64,000 nt of DNA from Sordariomycetes sp. S80-01Y (Eukaryota > Ascomycota > Sordariomycetes), in the NCBI GenBank assembly GCA_037042185.1, contig JAXQJY010000027.1, forward strand, positions 372,001-436,000. The letters are read 5' to 3'. The notes beneath the pieces were generated by a model. That model had not been told where the DNA came from, did no database searches, and saw nothing but the letters and a program-made list of their open reading frames with translations. Positions 9,939 through 21,034 of the stretch are shown piece by piece (within the stretch, counting starts at the first letter, position 1; every line of letters starts with the position of its first letter). Position numbers and translations under genes: made by a program.

Positions 9939-12694
9939 TCATGACTCGCGGTAATTCGTCACATCGTAATGTCCCAAACTGTAGTCCAATTCAGGAATCC
10001 CAAAGTTAAACGTCCCTTGCTGACCCATAAGGTCGAAAAACGTGTTTGATCCTGAGAACTCATCCAGGCTGGGCGTGCTGTAGCTCAACACTCGGGAATC
10101 GTTACTCGCCGATAACCTATTAATCCAGGAAGAGGTTACGGGCGCCATACTTGCACCTGTTGCATCTTCCAGTGGAGCTTGGGCAGAAATTGAAACAGGT
10201 CCTATTCGGGACAGCACGTTAGATATATGATGGAACAAGAATGAAAGTGAGTGGTAGGGCCGTCACAGGATGGCTGAACCAAGCTGGAACTTACCTTTGT
10301 CCCGTAAAAGTTCGTACAGTCGTTGCAGCCGTTGGTAGGCCTTCGAGCTCAGCATACTGAGCCCTCCCATCGTTCTCAAGTTGCTTAGCGCTTCGCGGAG
10401 CAGGGTCTCAATGCTCAACGTGCTCATCCCCACCCCGGCATCCAAGGAGCCAAAGGTCGATTGAGAGGACAACAGCCAGAGCCCGAATAGATGAAGGGAA
10501 AGCGTAAACGCCGCATAGTTGCAAACCCACCAAGAAGCATTGCGCTCGAGGAAGCCCGGCTTCTTCTGGAAAATGTGGGTAACCATACCATGCAGATCGC
10601 GTGCTGCCAACAGGTCTCGTTTGAGCAGAGCCCAGGCCATATCGGCACCAGGGCGATTGACTATGGAACCACCGGCATTGCCAGTCAAAGAAAGAGAGTC
10701 TATTGCGCGCATCAGCAACCCGCCGTGCACAAGGAGGACGGTTCGCTGATAGTGAAGAGAGAGGACAATGGTCAGGTTCTCAGAGTCTGGCAGTGCGGTG
10801 GCCCAGTCACCAAAGTTCGCGTCCACGATATTGAAAGGGTGTAATTTCTCTTTCCACGCATCGAGCCTCAGCGAGAGGCTGGTTGTCTCGTTGAAGATCT
10901 CCTCGTCGGAGAGCTCTGTTACAGATCCGACGTTGGAAAGGTAGAGCTTTTCCAGGCAAGCACCAGTTATCTCATGCAATTTGCTGGACCACGTTAAAGT
11001 CTATTCACAGGAAGAAGAACAGGGCAGTAGAAACGACTCACGTCAATCGGATAAAGAAGGCCTCGGAAACAGTGCCCCATGCCTGGCCCCCCTGCTTCTG
11101 TGAGTCTTCCGGTGATGCCATCTTGAGGATCTCGCGAGACACATGACTCATAGCGATCAAACATGGTCTGCCAAGCGTAGCACTGAGAATCCTGTAGATG
11201 GTAGTATCGTTAGCTCAAGTTCATATATTGACTCCAGTCAGTCGTGGCGTTCACAGACCTGTCTTGGTTGACGACTGCCAGCCATATTCGAGCTCGAAGT
11301 CGCCTCTCTCCGGTACCGAGATTTATATACGTCGCTGGAGCATGGAGGCCTAGATGGTAGGCGGTTCGCACAGCAAGTGAATGAGATGAGAGACTTGCCA
11401 TGGACCGACGGATGTTTTGCTCAAAGCTGCTCAGGAGAAGCAGCGCTTGCACTATAAAGACTGTTACTTAGAGTTCTCGACGTACTGGAAGACAGGACTT
11501 ACTGGTCTGGATTGTGGAGAGATGTATTGCAGTACCGTAGACCAAGTCTATAACGCGTCGATAGTGGGGTTCTGGAGAAGGCCCATCGGTGGTGTAAAGT
11601 GCATAAGCGAATACGATGTTGAGAAGAGCCTGCCATGATTGGGTCGGCGGATCAGGGTTGATAGCGTCAAGATCGATCTCGTCCAGCCTGCTCAGGACGG
11701 TCCTCTCGTCTAGATAGGGAAGCACTTCGCCTACGGTGTCGAAGAAACGTGCGACGAGTTCAGCCTTGGAAAATGACGCCTGAGAGGATCGGATAGATGT
11801 ACTTAGTGGCGCGGGTGATAGTCGAGACGCTGGGTTCCTTAGTGGCTCTGGAGCGCGAGGCGCCGACGACAATGGTGTGCACTGTCTCTGAAGTCGAGAT
11901 TCGCGATGTCCCAGGCTCCCTATCGCCTTAGAAAGACACCAGAAGAATCCATGGTTTGTGCTTGAGCCTGATTCGCCACGTTGTTAGAGGGACTTGACGC
12001 TCAACTGAAGAAGCGACGACATCAAGCACACACCAAAGTAGCCAATCTCTCCCATGGGCAGCTGGTCAAATGCATTGGTGGCGAGTACATCAGCCAACGA
12101 CTCGCTCAATGGCGCTTTTGGCCGGGGCTTGGTTGTCGACTCAGGTGAGTGAGCCGCCGGCCTGTGTGAGGCCGTGGAGGCTTGAGCGGCGTCATGCATG
12201 CTGGTGTTGGGGCTGCGGCCATCTTCATCCTCGACATGGATGAACCGATCATCGTTCTCGGATGGCGCGGCGAGATTTACCGGTGCGCGCCTGTGGTCAA
12301 TGCTTGGTTGACGTTCGTTCTGGCGCGCGATCCGAGTTCTGCGCATTGTGTCAGAGCTATATCTATCAAGATGCGTTTCGAATGTCATCCTCCCTGTTCC
12401 ATACGCAGGAGGAAGCAATGAAGAATTCCGGACGTACCGACGAGCAATGCGCTTGTCACGATCATTAGAGGTATACTTGCACTCCATGCGCAGCTTCGCG
12501 CATCGGTCACAAGTTGGTCGAGCGCCATCGCACTGCGTGAGATTGATGCTCCGTCAATAGAGTTCTTAAGGGACAGGACATCTGGGGCGACAGCTTTCTT
12601 TGTGCCATTATACCTTAGATTTCTTAGACTTGCAGCCGTCGCAAGCCAGAAAGGCCCTGGGACGCTTGGTGAGAGGCCGGGTACCCTGGAGCAT
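9939..12694 (-). CDS. Zn2Cys6 transcription factor with fungal-specific TF domain (seven exons, 779 aa)
   Basis: A binuclear zinc cluster at residues 18-45 (C-x2-C-x6-C-x6-C-x2-C-x6-C, beginning ACDGCKSKKSKCDGARPTC) is split by the first intron. The ATG at 12694 was placed from that cluster. The middle homology region is recognisable by LLLLSSFEQN, RRSMASLSSHSLAVRTAYHLG and WLAVVNQDRILSATLGRP. Exons are 12614-12694, 12034-12532, 11503-11967, 11259-11451, 11042-11191, 10295-10983 and 9939-10201; together they make 780 codons with no stop. The gene lies tail-to-tail with the flavin monooxygenase 113 bp away, so it is the natural pathway regulator of the 4-10 kb gene set (inference). Confidence 0.9.
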
Positions 12695-13726
12695 TCTGAG
12701 CGTGTATCTGTCTGCCTTCCTGTTGGTTAACAACCTCTTGGAGCGTCGAAGAAAGATTCGAAGCAGTGAGAGGTCACCCTAAACCTAACAGCGCACAAGC
12801 TGCGGTTTTCTGTTCTCCAGAGTATCGACGTCTGCGGATGAGTGAGGCCGGTTCGGGGGTTGGAGAAACGGTAATGGGGACTCCGAGACACTCCCAGGCG
12901 ACAACACGTGACCAGCGCTGTTAGCCTACAGCGATGTGCTAAACAGCGCAGTGATGCAAAGTACTGGGTAGGCCCATAATAATGTAATTAATTGAGGGGA
13001 TGGCCGTTTCTATAATCCTAATAATAAAGCCAAATTTGGTGTGGTTTCGTAGCAATGCTCTTGTCCTGAAACCATTATCAGCATGCAACAACACGCAAAA
13101 CGGTGTTGTCACAGCGGTAAACAGCGAGATTTCATCAACTTACCTTGAGGAAAGAATTTACCACGTATTGTGCGATGAATATTTCAATCATACGCTATCT
13201 CTGAATTGCAGCATGGTTATTTTCTGATCTCTTCTTCCTACCAATCGAGCAAAATCGGCCAGTGTACTTCTGATGAGTACCGGGTAGGCTCGAGCCTCCA
13301 GTTCGCAACGATATAAGTCGTTCGACCACCGGCACACACTCACTAGATTCTAGGCTAGTACGAGAACATCGACATCAAGCTGGACTTTGTAAAGGAAAAG
13401 TCATGTTGAAAGACGCACGCAGGTTCTTGGTGCGGAGACCTGTGGCCTGCGACCACTGCCGCCTGACATATTGCGGGTGGCATACCTCCTCGGGCGAATG
13501 GACGGAATCAGACCCAGAGGCATTGTACGCAAACTTTGGGATGGAGAGAATGCGACTGAAGCTTTACCTTTCAGCTTATCATGGTCCACTGCAAACACCG
13601 TAGCCGGAGAAACCGCCGTGGCGAATCTTGACTGTCTTAAGTGCTAGAGGGACACTTTGCGCCTTTGTATACCACAACTATATTGTCTCTACCAAGCATC
13701 AGGAAGCCTAAAGCTAAAATAACAAG
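12695..13726. other. Intergenic region upstream of the Zn2Cys6 regulator
   Basis: About 1 kb with no supported gene. A 66-codon open frame at 13403-13603 has four Cys but no family match and no splice partner. Confidence 0.5.
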
Positions 13727-14788
13727 TTAGAGCCAGTAGATCATCTTGCTGACAGAGAACCTACCAGTACGACATCCGCAGGCAGTCCCCGCCCCGAGCC
13801 GTGATGCAATGCTCGGCGTCGTTTTGGTCTTTTTTTGCATTGTTCGGAAGGCTTCCTGAATGTGCCTCATCTCAACAGCCGCCCTTGGATGATTGGTTCG
13901 CGAAAAGAGACCTTCTGCGCCTTGTTGCTCTGCTGCACCATTGATGCCATCACAGGAGCTTACATTGAGCTCCTGTTGTAGAATCCTGAGCGCTTCCGCG
14001 GTAAGGTTCTGCACCATCTCGGATACTAGGAAGCCCAGAATATCAAGAACATCCTCGGCGGGCTTATGGTCAGCAATAGTACCCAGCCCCGACCATTCGC
14101 GAAATCGCTTCACCTTGCGCCAGGTGAACGAAGCATGTCGACACTCGGACCAGGTAGCATATTCGGCAGCCGTCATATCCTGGGTCCGCTCGTCATTCTT
14201 GCGCAGCTTCTCCAAAGAGGCGTCGCTATCTAAACATCCGACGAGATCATCTTCGCCTGGGACCTGCTCTGAGAAGAACGACGCAGTGTCCCAGGGCAGC
14301 GATATGACGGGAAGTGTGGCTCTGCCGATTGAATTCTCCTGCGTAGATCCCACATCTTCAGATTCCATAGCAACGTCTTCAATCGAAATATCTTTGTTAT
14401 CAGGCTCTTTCACAGTCTTTCGGAGAGCCTTCCAGGCGAGGAAAGTTCGTAGACGAGCAACGCGGGCATGGTCGTGCCGGAACTGGAAAACGATATCGTT
14501 GTTTGTGAAGAAACGCGAACCTCGGCGGTTTGCTAAGTTGTTAGCTGCGACTAGCTATTGAAAGTTAGAGTACTTCCTAGTCGTCTGGGTGATGAAACTA
14601 CTATAGAGATGATCTGTTGACGGACTACCTTCTCGATCGTGGCGAGAGTCTCGACTGCAACATCTTGCGTTTCCCCAGCGATGTATATCATCTAAATACC
14701 AAACGTCAGACGAAGCAAGCTCGTGAATATGGTTGACATGACGGACTTGCTGGATTTCCTGTTTGAATGCGAGTCCACTGGAATCCAT
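13727..14788 (-). CDS. spt3: SPT3-like SAGA subunit, divergent copy (three exons, 319 aa)
   Basis: SPT3 is the double-histone-fold subunit of the SAGA coactivator and helps deliver TBP to promoters. Exons are 14747-14788, 14602-14691 and 13727-14554, giving 320 codons. Exon 1 ends in FKQEIQQ and joins MIYIAGETQDVAVETLATIE, the conserved first histone fold. The NRRGSRFFTNNDIVFQFRHD and RTFLAWKALRK segments follow. The second half keeps LPWDTASFFSEQVPGEDD, TWSECRHASFTWRK, FREWSGLGTIADHKP and the second histone fold (VLDILGFL). The N terminus is shorter than usual because the KYYKYR start is absent. Many substitutions against the usual fungal SPT3, plus the accessory setting, suggest a paralogue rather than the housekeeping copy. 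The C-terminal 30 residues are uncertain. Confidence 0.85.
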
Positions 14789-15519
14789 GAGGTGTGTACG
14801 TTTCGAGCTGTGGACGATGAGAAGTTGAAGAGAATATGGTCGAACTAGAGGACACCTAGTTGGTATAATGTTCCAGCACTCAGGATTAGCTGGCTCAGAC
14901 GACACAAAGTGCAAATATTGTTCAGTGGACGATTCAGACGTCTAGACAGTTCACAGAGCCCGAGATTGATAACGGAGTTTACAGTCCTAATTAACACCGT
15001 AAAAACTCTGCTGTAGTGCGTGTGGTGTTGATAGACGAGTTTCGGGGGTCGATGGATCGGGGGGCCGATGTCCTCGTTCAGAGACTGGCCTAGCTGTCCA
15101 TCAACTCACCTAACCCACACTCCATGCAACTGACCGGCGCTAAACTCTACAAGTTCGGCCCAACGACAACACCCCTGGCTGGAACTTTGTGTTGAGGCGC
15201 ACGATTGACTTCAACGCTCGATCGAGCACACAAAAGTTCGGGTTACTTACCAAGGAAACTTCAGCGTTTCAAATATCGAAATCGACCACGACGATCACTT
15301 TGTGGCTAAGGAGATGCATCGTGCACACAATAGTGGTGAAGTCACCAACCATGAAATATAGTACCGTCTAATTTGATGCAGCGTTCTCACCCGAGTAGGA
15401 CTTCACAGCTCGCTAACGACCCCCATAAAGCGCTGTGAACTCGTATTCTTCCTTGAATTGAGTACAGAAAGAAACACATTTGTATGATTGCCGATATTGC
15501 ATCACCAGGTGCCTCGCAT
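14789..15519. other. Intergenic, nothing recognised
   Basis: About 730 bp between the SPT3-like gene and the P450 3' end. Short frames at 15189-15371 have no support. Confidence 0.45.
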
Positions 15520-17302
15520 CTAACAGTCTAATGAGTCTAGATCTAACTCTTCCTGACGTCTTTTGATGAGTAGTCTTATCGTCGGGTCTCCGATGACGGC
15601 GTAACCGACACAAAAGTTATGCGGCTCAGACTCGTCCTTGACTTTCCAATCATACTTCAAAAGTAGATGCGAGAGGACGATCTTGACTTCATTGGCCGCG
15701 AAAAAGCGTCCGGGACAGGCGTGCAAGCCGTGTCCGAACCCCATATGGTCCGTGCTTGTGCTTGCCAGCTGGGCTGTGTTTACCCTGCTCGGTGTCTGGC
15801 GCATCTTCAAAAAGCGATGTCCGTCAAACTTGTCCGCATTTTCGTGGCAGGCCGAATCCCACATGTTTGTGGTGTCCACAATGAGCTTATCTCCTTTGTG
15901 AATAACGAATCCGCCTGGAAGCTTGACGTCCCTGATGGCGATACGGCGCATAGTAGCTTGGAGAAGGCTAAATCTGCATGTTTTGAGGCGTCAATGAACC
16001 TACAAAGTAGAATCGGTTTCATTCTTTGACTCTCCTTGAGCACACTGTCCATCAATTTGAGGTCGTGGACTGCCGTCTTTCGGAGGCCATGGGTGCCGAG
16101 TACTTCAATGACCTCTTTGCGAAGAGGCCCCAAGAGCTCAGGATGTCGTGCAATTTGGATCATGGTTTGCTGGAGCAAGTCGCTCGTTGTGTGGATAGCG
16201 GCCATAGAAAGGCTCACCTGCCCAACAACGGGGTCATGGGTGTCCCCACATACGTTGTGAAACCACTCTATAGAATCATTGAACACCGGCAAGGGCTCGC
16301 CAGACGACATCTTTGAGGCTTTGAGAGCCTTACGCTGGTTGAAGTAAGGCTGAAGAATGCGCTGAGTGGCAGCAAGCTGGGCGCGGAGTCTCCAGCACGA
16401 AGGAATGAACTAGTGGACTAAAGGTCGCAGAGCGACCCGCCAACCCTCTAATTCTCCAGAAGTTTGGAAAGCTAGAGGAGCATAGTCAGCCGAGGCTCGG
16501 ATCCATTCCTTGTTGCGACACATTTCCTCCCCCATGAATACTCTCGAGGACACTCGCGTAATAAGTGAGAGAATATACTTTGCGGGTACTATCTCAACCC
16601 AGTCTATCCAAATCAGTTTTCGCTCAGAGCATCAAAGAGTCTTTTTGAGTGTACGTACTAGGACCAGCTGGTAGTATCTCCTCGAGGGCAAGGGTTGCCT
16701 CTTGCGATATGGGCTTGGTGAGTTTGGCTGTTGTACCCGTTTAGCACGAACACAAATCCTCTCGATGTTGCCAATCGGAGTGATACCTAAAGTTTTGTTG
16801 AGGTACTTGTTAACCACGACAGTTGACTCCGAGACTAGGCCGAAAGGCTGAAAGCCAGGGATGTGCCGGTGGCTGTCCTACGCACCGAACCGTTAATGTT
16901 GCCCACGAACAAACTTCCAGTGTTATCTGATCTTACCTCCTTGGAGATACCCACAAACTCCAACCCGAATTCGCTCCGGACCTCGTTGGTCAACTCCGTA
17001 GGCCAAACAATGACCTCACCCTCGGGGCAGAACATCCTGAACGGTTGGTTGGGATACTTGGCTTTTCCCTCTGCCATAAGTTCCTTGCAGTTGTGATGGA
17101 AATCATTCAGACGTCTGCGATCGGAGAACTCGAATAGCTTTCTTGGGTTGACGAGGGGGAGGTCGCTTCTTTTGCCGACCCCTGTGACATAGAGAACGAG
17201 GAATGATATGGTCGCGAGGGTGATGGACATCAACGGCATCCCAGCGGGCTGGAGGGTGGTAAGTGACCCCAGGCCTACTTGAAAGGCCTCAGAGATGGTC
17301 AT
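15520..17302 (-). pseudogene. Cytochrome P450 with one in-frame nonsense codon (five exons)
   Basis: This is a membrane-anchored P450 of the fungal multidomain-free type, closest in feel to the CYP68/ent-kaurene-oxidase-like groups. The order is an N-terminal hydrophobic segment, the D-S-H-R-H-I-P-G region, an I-helix with AAIHTTSD, K-helix E-S-Q-R and the heme loop FGHGLHACPGRFFA. Exons are 16937-17302, 16787-16877, 16659-16727, 16004-16603 and 15520-15956, making 521 codons in one frame. The only defect is TAG at 16410-16412, near codon 240, where the family has Trp (L-R-P-L-V-H-stop-F-I-P-S-C). TGG to TAG is a CpA-to-TpA change on the other strand, as RIP would make. The gene is otherwise intact, so the loss is recent or it is a strain polymorphism. 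Confidence 0.8.
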
Positions 17303-19129
17303 GGTCTCAAGAAATGTAGGGGCGATATAATCTTGGTAGTAACGGCAAGCGGCGTAAGCGAAGAATCAGAAGCTAGCACTACCGGGACACGAAATCCCAG
17401 AGCTTTTCGAGTTATGATTCATTTATACTGTGTGATATGACAAACAGAGGAGACTTCGGAACCGCATTAAATCCCGGTAGCCCGAAGATGGAACCCTAGC
17501 GTGCGACTAATTCCACCCGCAGCGTCGAGGGGCAGACTTGCATAATGTGCGCTGTGACGGTCATCATCCGCAAGGAACTGCCGCCCCTTTATCCCTGCCC
17601 GCTGCTCACCAAGAAAAGGTCGTAGCTATTTTTGCCTGCCCGCTTCAAGCCTGTACTGCTAGAGGACAGGTACTTTTGCGTCTTTGTAAACGTATTACTC
17701 TACATTCTGAAGGCAACTCTGCTAGAACAACATACCTAAACGCCTTTGAAGACTCAATAACAATACAACGATAACTTTCGATGCACGGAGAAGCAGAGAA
17801 CATGTTGTGGTGCTTGGGGTGCTCAAATTCAGGGATCCACAGGTCAAGTGCCGTGTTTTCCTTCGCGGGTTAGTAAGGTCAAAAGCCACACATCGTCACG
17901 TTAAGTTGGACGGAAGTAACCAATGGATTGTGACCTCAACCAAATCCCGCTTCGGCCTGATCAGCTCCTTGCCCCGGCTCACAATTCCTCTTGCTGTGAT
18001 TGCTTGAGCCCCGGGTTCCTCGGCCGGTCGGACAAGCAGGCTACACTGGACCGATGGGCCACCCGTGTTTTGTGTTCCTGCGGCAGAGGCTGACATGGAC
18101 GGTTCGAAATCATGAACTGGGCTGGGCTCTTGCATGAATATTGTTGCGTTTTGTTAAGGTCTAGAGCGGTACATTGCGTCCGGAAGAGCTTCCTGCGTTG
18201 CCTCGCCTCAGGCCAGACGACCTCCCCTGTTACCAAGTCCAGCCAGGTTTCAATACGGCGTGGATATTTATGGACGACTTCACTAGCGGTCAAGACCTCT
18301 TTCCTGCTTGAGAGGCCGCCGCAGTCGAATAAGTCGACCGTCGGACCACTACGGACGCCGACAACTCGGGGGGCAAGTATGCGCCGCTTGCGACTGGTCG
18401 ACTTTCGTCCAGCAAGACGTTCTACGATCCAAAGGCTCCACTCCTCAGTATCGTGTAGGTCGTATTTACGCTGGCCGTCATCAAAGGGTCAACCCAGGAC
18501 GTGTCTGTATGGTTGCACAACCACTTGATGTACCGGAGTGTAAAGGGTGTTTCAACGAGAACCTGACTCAACACTTGAACGCTTCGAAGACTTTGGAAAA
18601 CATTGGCTCGAAACAGCCAGATCATTAGCAGCAACCTTAAATTGTCTGATGGTCAACATCTCTAAGCAAGTCCAGTCCTCAAGTGGCCGTCTATACCAAG
18701 TCAGTTGACCAAAACTCAATACCGTAGAAATCGGTGCAGGTATCAGCTACATCGGTGGTAAGCTACTAAATCCATATCCAATACCGATGTACCTCAGTTA
18801 TTTTCGTGTTCATCTGGCTCCATCTCTCTTATGAAGTTAGATGAGCGGCCGCTGATTCCTTCGTATTTAGCTTGCGAGCTGGGACGCGCGGCCACCGCGC
18901 ATCTGTATTTGACATATGTACTAGGATATAAGGAGTACAAATGCTAGTCTACCTAATACTGGCATCAATTTGGATATGTGAGGGCTGATACCGATCCACA
19001 TGCGAGCAGCATAACTATCAAGGAACGCAGCCTTTGCAGGATTTTATCGCTCTTTCTCGACATCTTCTCACACATATCGACTTGTCTCTAGTATTTTCGC
19101 TTCACTGTACCTCAGTACCCAAGTCTCGA
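17303..19129. other. Gene-poor stretch with doubtful relics
   Basis: About 1.8 kb without a gene I can support. A short frame near 18330-18440 reads SSSKTFYDPKA, which faintly recalls a glycosidase loop, but it stops at once and has no partners. Confidence 0.4.
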
Positions 19130-20040
19130 AATGAGAATCTATAATCAAACATCGTTAGTGCTAGCACTGCGGCCCTCAATGGCGCTAGTTGAGGGGGAAT
19201 CACGCACATGTCTACCTCCTACTGATCAGTCCTCTCTCATAGCACTGTAACTCACGAATCCAGTGCGAGGCTCTTGCTAGCCAACTCGATCTCGATGGAA
19301 AGATATGCTCCTCCACTAGTACTCAGTACCGCCTACGCCTGGAGTCGTACTTCTCTGCGAACGCTGCCCAGGCTCCGTGGTGCATGGTTCTCCCAGAAAG
19401 CACCAAGGACGTTTCTGTCATTGCTAGGGTTATCACTGGAAATTCCTGCCCTTTCGGCATAGTCAGTGGCGCGCATAGTCCATGGAAGGGGTCCAGCAGT
19501 GTCGAGAACGGTGTCACTGTTGACTTTGGTAAGGCTTCCTGAGTTTGTCCTGCATGAATGCTGACCCCTAACTATTGCAGGCCATATGGACAAGACCTGG
19601 CACGATGAAAGCGAGAAGATTGTTTCTATACAGGCTGGGTCACGCTGGGGAAGCGTTTTCGATACATTAGACACGTATGGTGTCGCCCTGATTGGTCGTC
19701 GAAACGGCGCGGTGGGTGTTGGGGGCTTCATCACCGGCGGAGAAGCTTCACTCTTTGACCATTGACCCTCGAGCTCAGAGACAAGATAAACACGTACGCC
19801 GATAGCCTTGGTGTGAACAAGCGCTGGAGGTTTGCCAACTATGCTCTTGGCGATCAGGATCCTGTCAAAGCTTATTGGCCCAGAGTTGTCAATTTCTTGA
19901 AAACCGCCGCTCTGGGGTTTGATCCAGATGTATTGTTACAGAATCCGAGGGCTTCAGGGTTAAAATACCCTCTGAATAAGGAGCTGACCGATTGCATGAG
20001 AAAATCATTTGGAGGCCACAAGAACACGACGGGAGCTTAG
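19130..20040 (+). pseudogene. FAD-linked oxidase relic with large internal deletion
   Basis: The N-terminal half of a PCMH-type FAD oxidase is clear. It has a start-like MRIYNQTS, then CEALASQLDLDGKICSS and GIVSGAHSPWKGSSSVENG with the usual flavin-linking His. A GT-AG intron near 19530-19580 follows, then VSIQAGSRWGSVFDTLDTYG and GAVGVGGFITGG. Right after that, near 19740-19765, the frame breaks and a typical BBE-like C-terminal part appears (LRDKINTYADSLGVNKRW, then F-A-N-Y-A and D-P-V-K-A-Y). Some 200-250 residues of the FAD and substrate domains are missing between the two, so the copy cannot be functional. It is a different subfamily member from the intact gene at 652-2396. Confidence 0.8.
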
Positions 20041-21034
20041 TTATAAAGACTTCCGGGTTACTATCTTTCCAGGATCAAGGGAGCTACGTCTTATACACAG
20101 TGGATTCTTGACCTAGCTCATTCTGTTAGTTCTTTTGATCACAGCGGTTCTACTGTGGTAAAACGACAAAGCGACCTAACTAAATTGACCCTCCCACAAA
20201 TCAGCTATCAATCACTGGCGAATGTGTAAACTTCGGTATCGAAGCATAGCTAAACGTCAACAATTAAGAGATCCATTGCCAAGAATTGAGACCTTATTAA
20301 GGCAATTTTCCAAGTTGTTTCCTCAACCTGAAGCGCCGCCAAACTAGTTTTCCGCTGCTCAATCCTCTCTGGAGCGAAGAAACATGGCAGGACGGGATTG
20401 AATTTGGGGAATATGATGTCTGTTTCGTTAAAAGTAAGTGTGGGATGATAGATCTTGGCTGAGTTTTCAATTTCCCCACACCTACGGGCTCAATGATCAT
20501 CGGTATCTAGTGTAAGCCGGTTTCTCACAGGATGGCGGCTTTTGCGTTGGATTCTTCGCGGCTTTCGACCCACGCCAACATGCTCTTCGAGAGTTCATCA
20601 TGCATTCCATAAAATCTGTCCTATCTCATGACTTCAAAGCCACATAAGCTCTTTGAGCGCTGCCCCAGAGTCCCACAGCGCGTGAATGAAGGCCTGTCAT
20701 CCTCCCAATTAAGGTGATGTCAACGAAAATTCCAAAACCCTCCAGCCCTGATCCTCTATTGGCTGAAATTAAAGCCCTCACTATAGCCATAGGCAGGTAC
20801 TGCAGGGAGTACGTGGAAGAACTCACCGGCAGTATGGTGCGGCGTCGGATCGATTCTGTGGAAAAGCCCTCTCGGTGAACAGATGTGGTGAAGAGTCGGG
20901 AGATCGGATGAACGGGCGGGGTAGTGAATACATCACGTGATCTCTTCCGTTGATTGACTCAACGCCACGCCACGGAACGGCCCGTTGAAGCTAGACCGAG
21001 TGCCCCTGTAGGCTGACCCTCGAGCTCTATTAAG
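20041..21034. other. Intergenic region before the NLR gene
   Basis: About 1 kb. No coding region is supported. The right part is the presumed NLR promoter. Confidence 0.45.

Noticed and set aside
13403-13603. 66-codon frame with several Cys
   Set aside because: No zinc-cluster spacing, no splice partner and no other coding support.
18330-18470. Peptide SSSKTFYDPKA resembling a GH32-type loop
   Set aside because: Too short, ends in a stop, with no other family motif around it.
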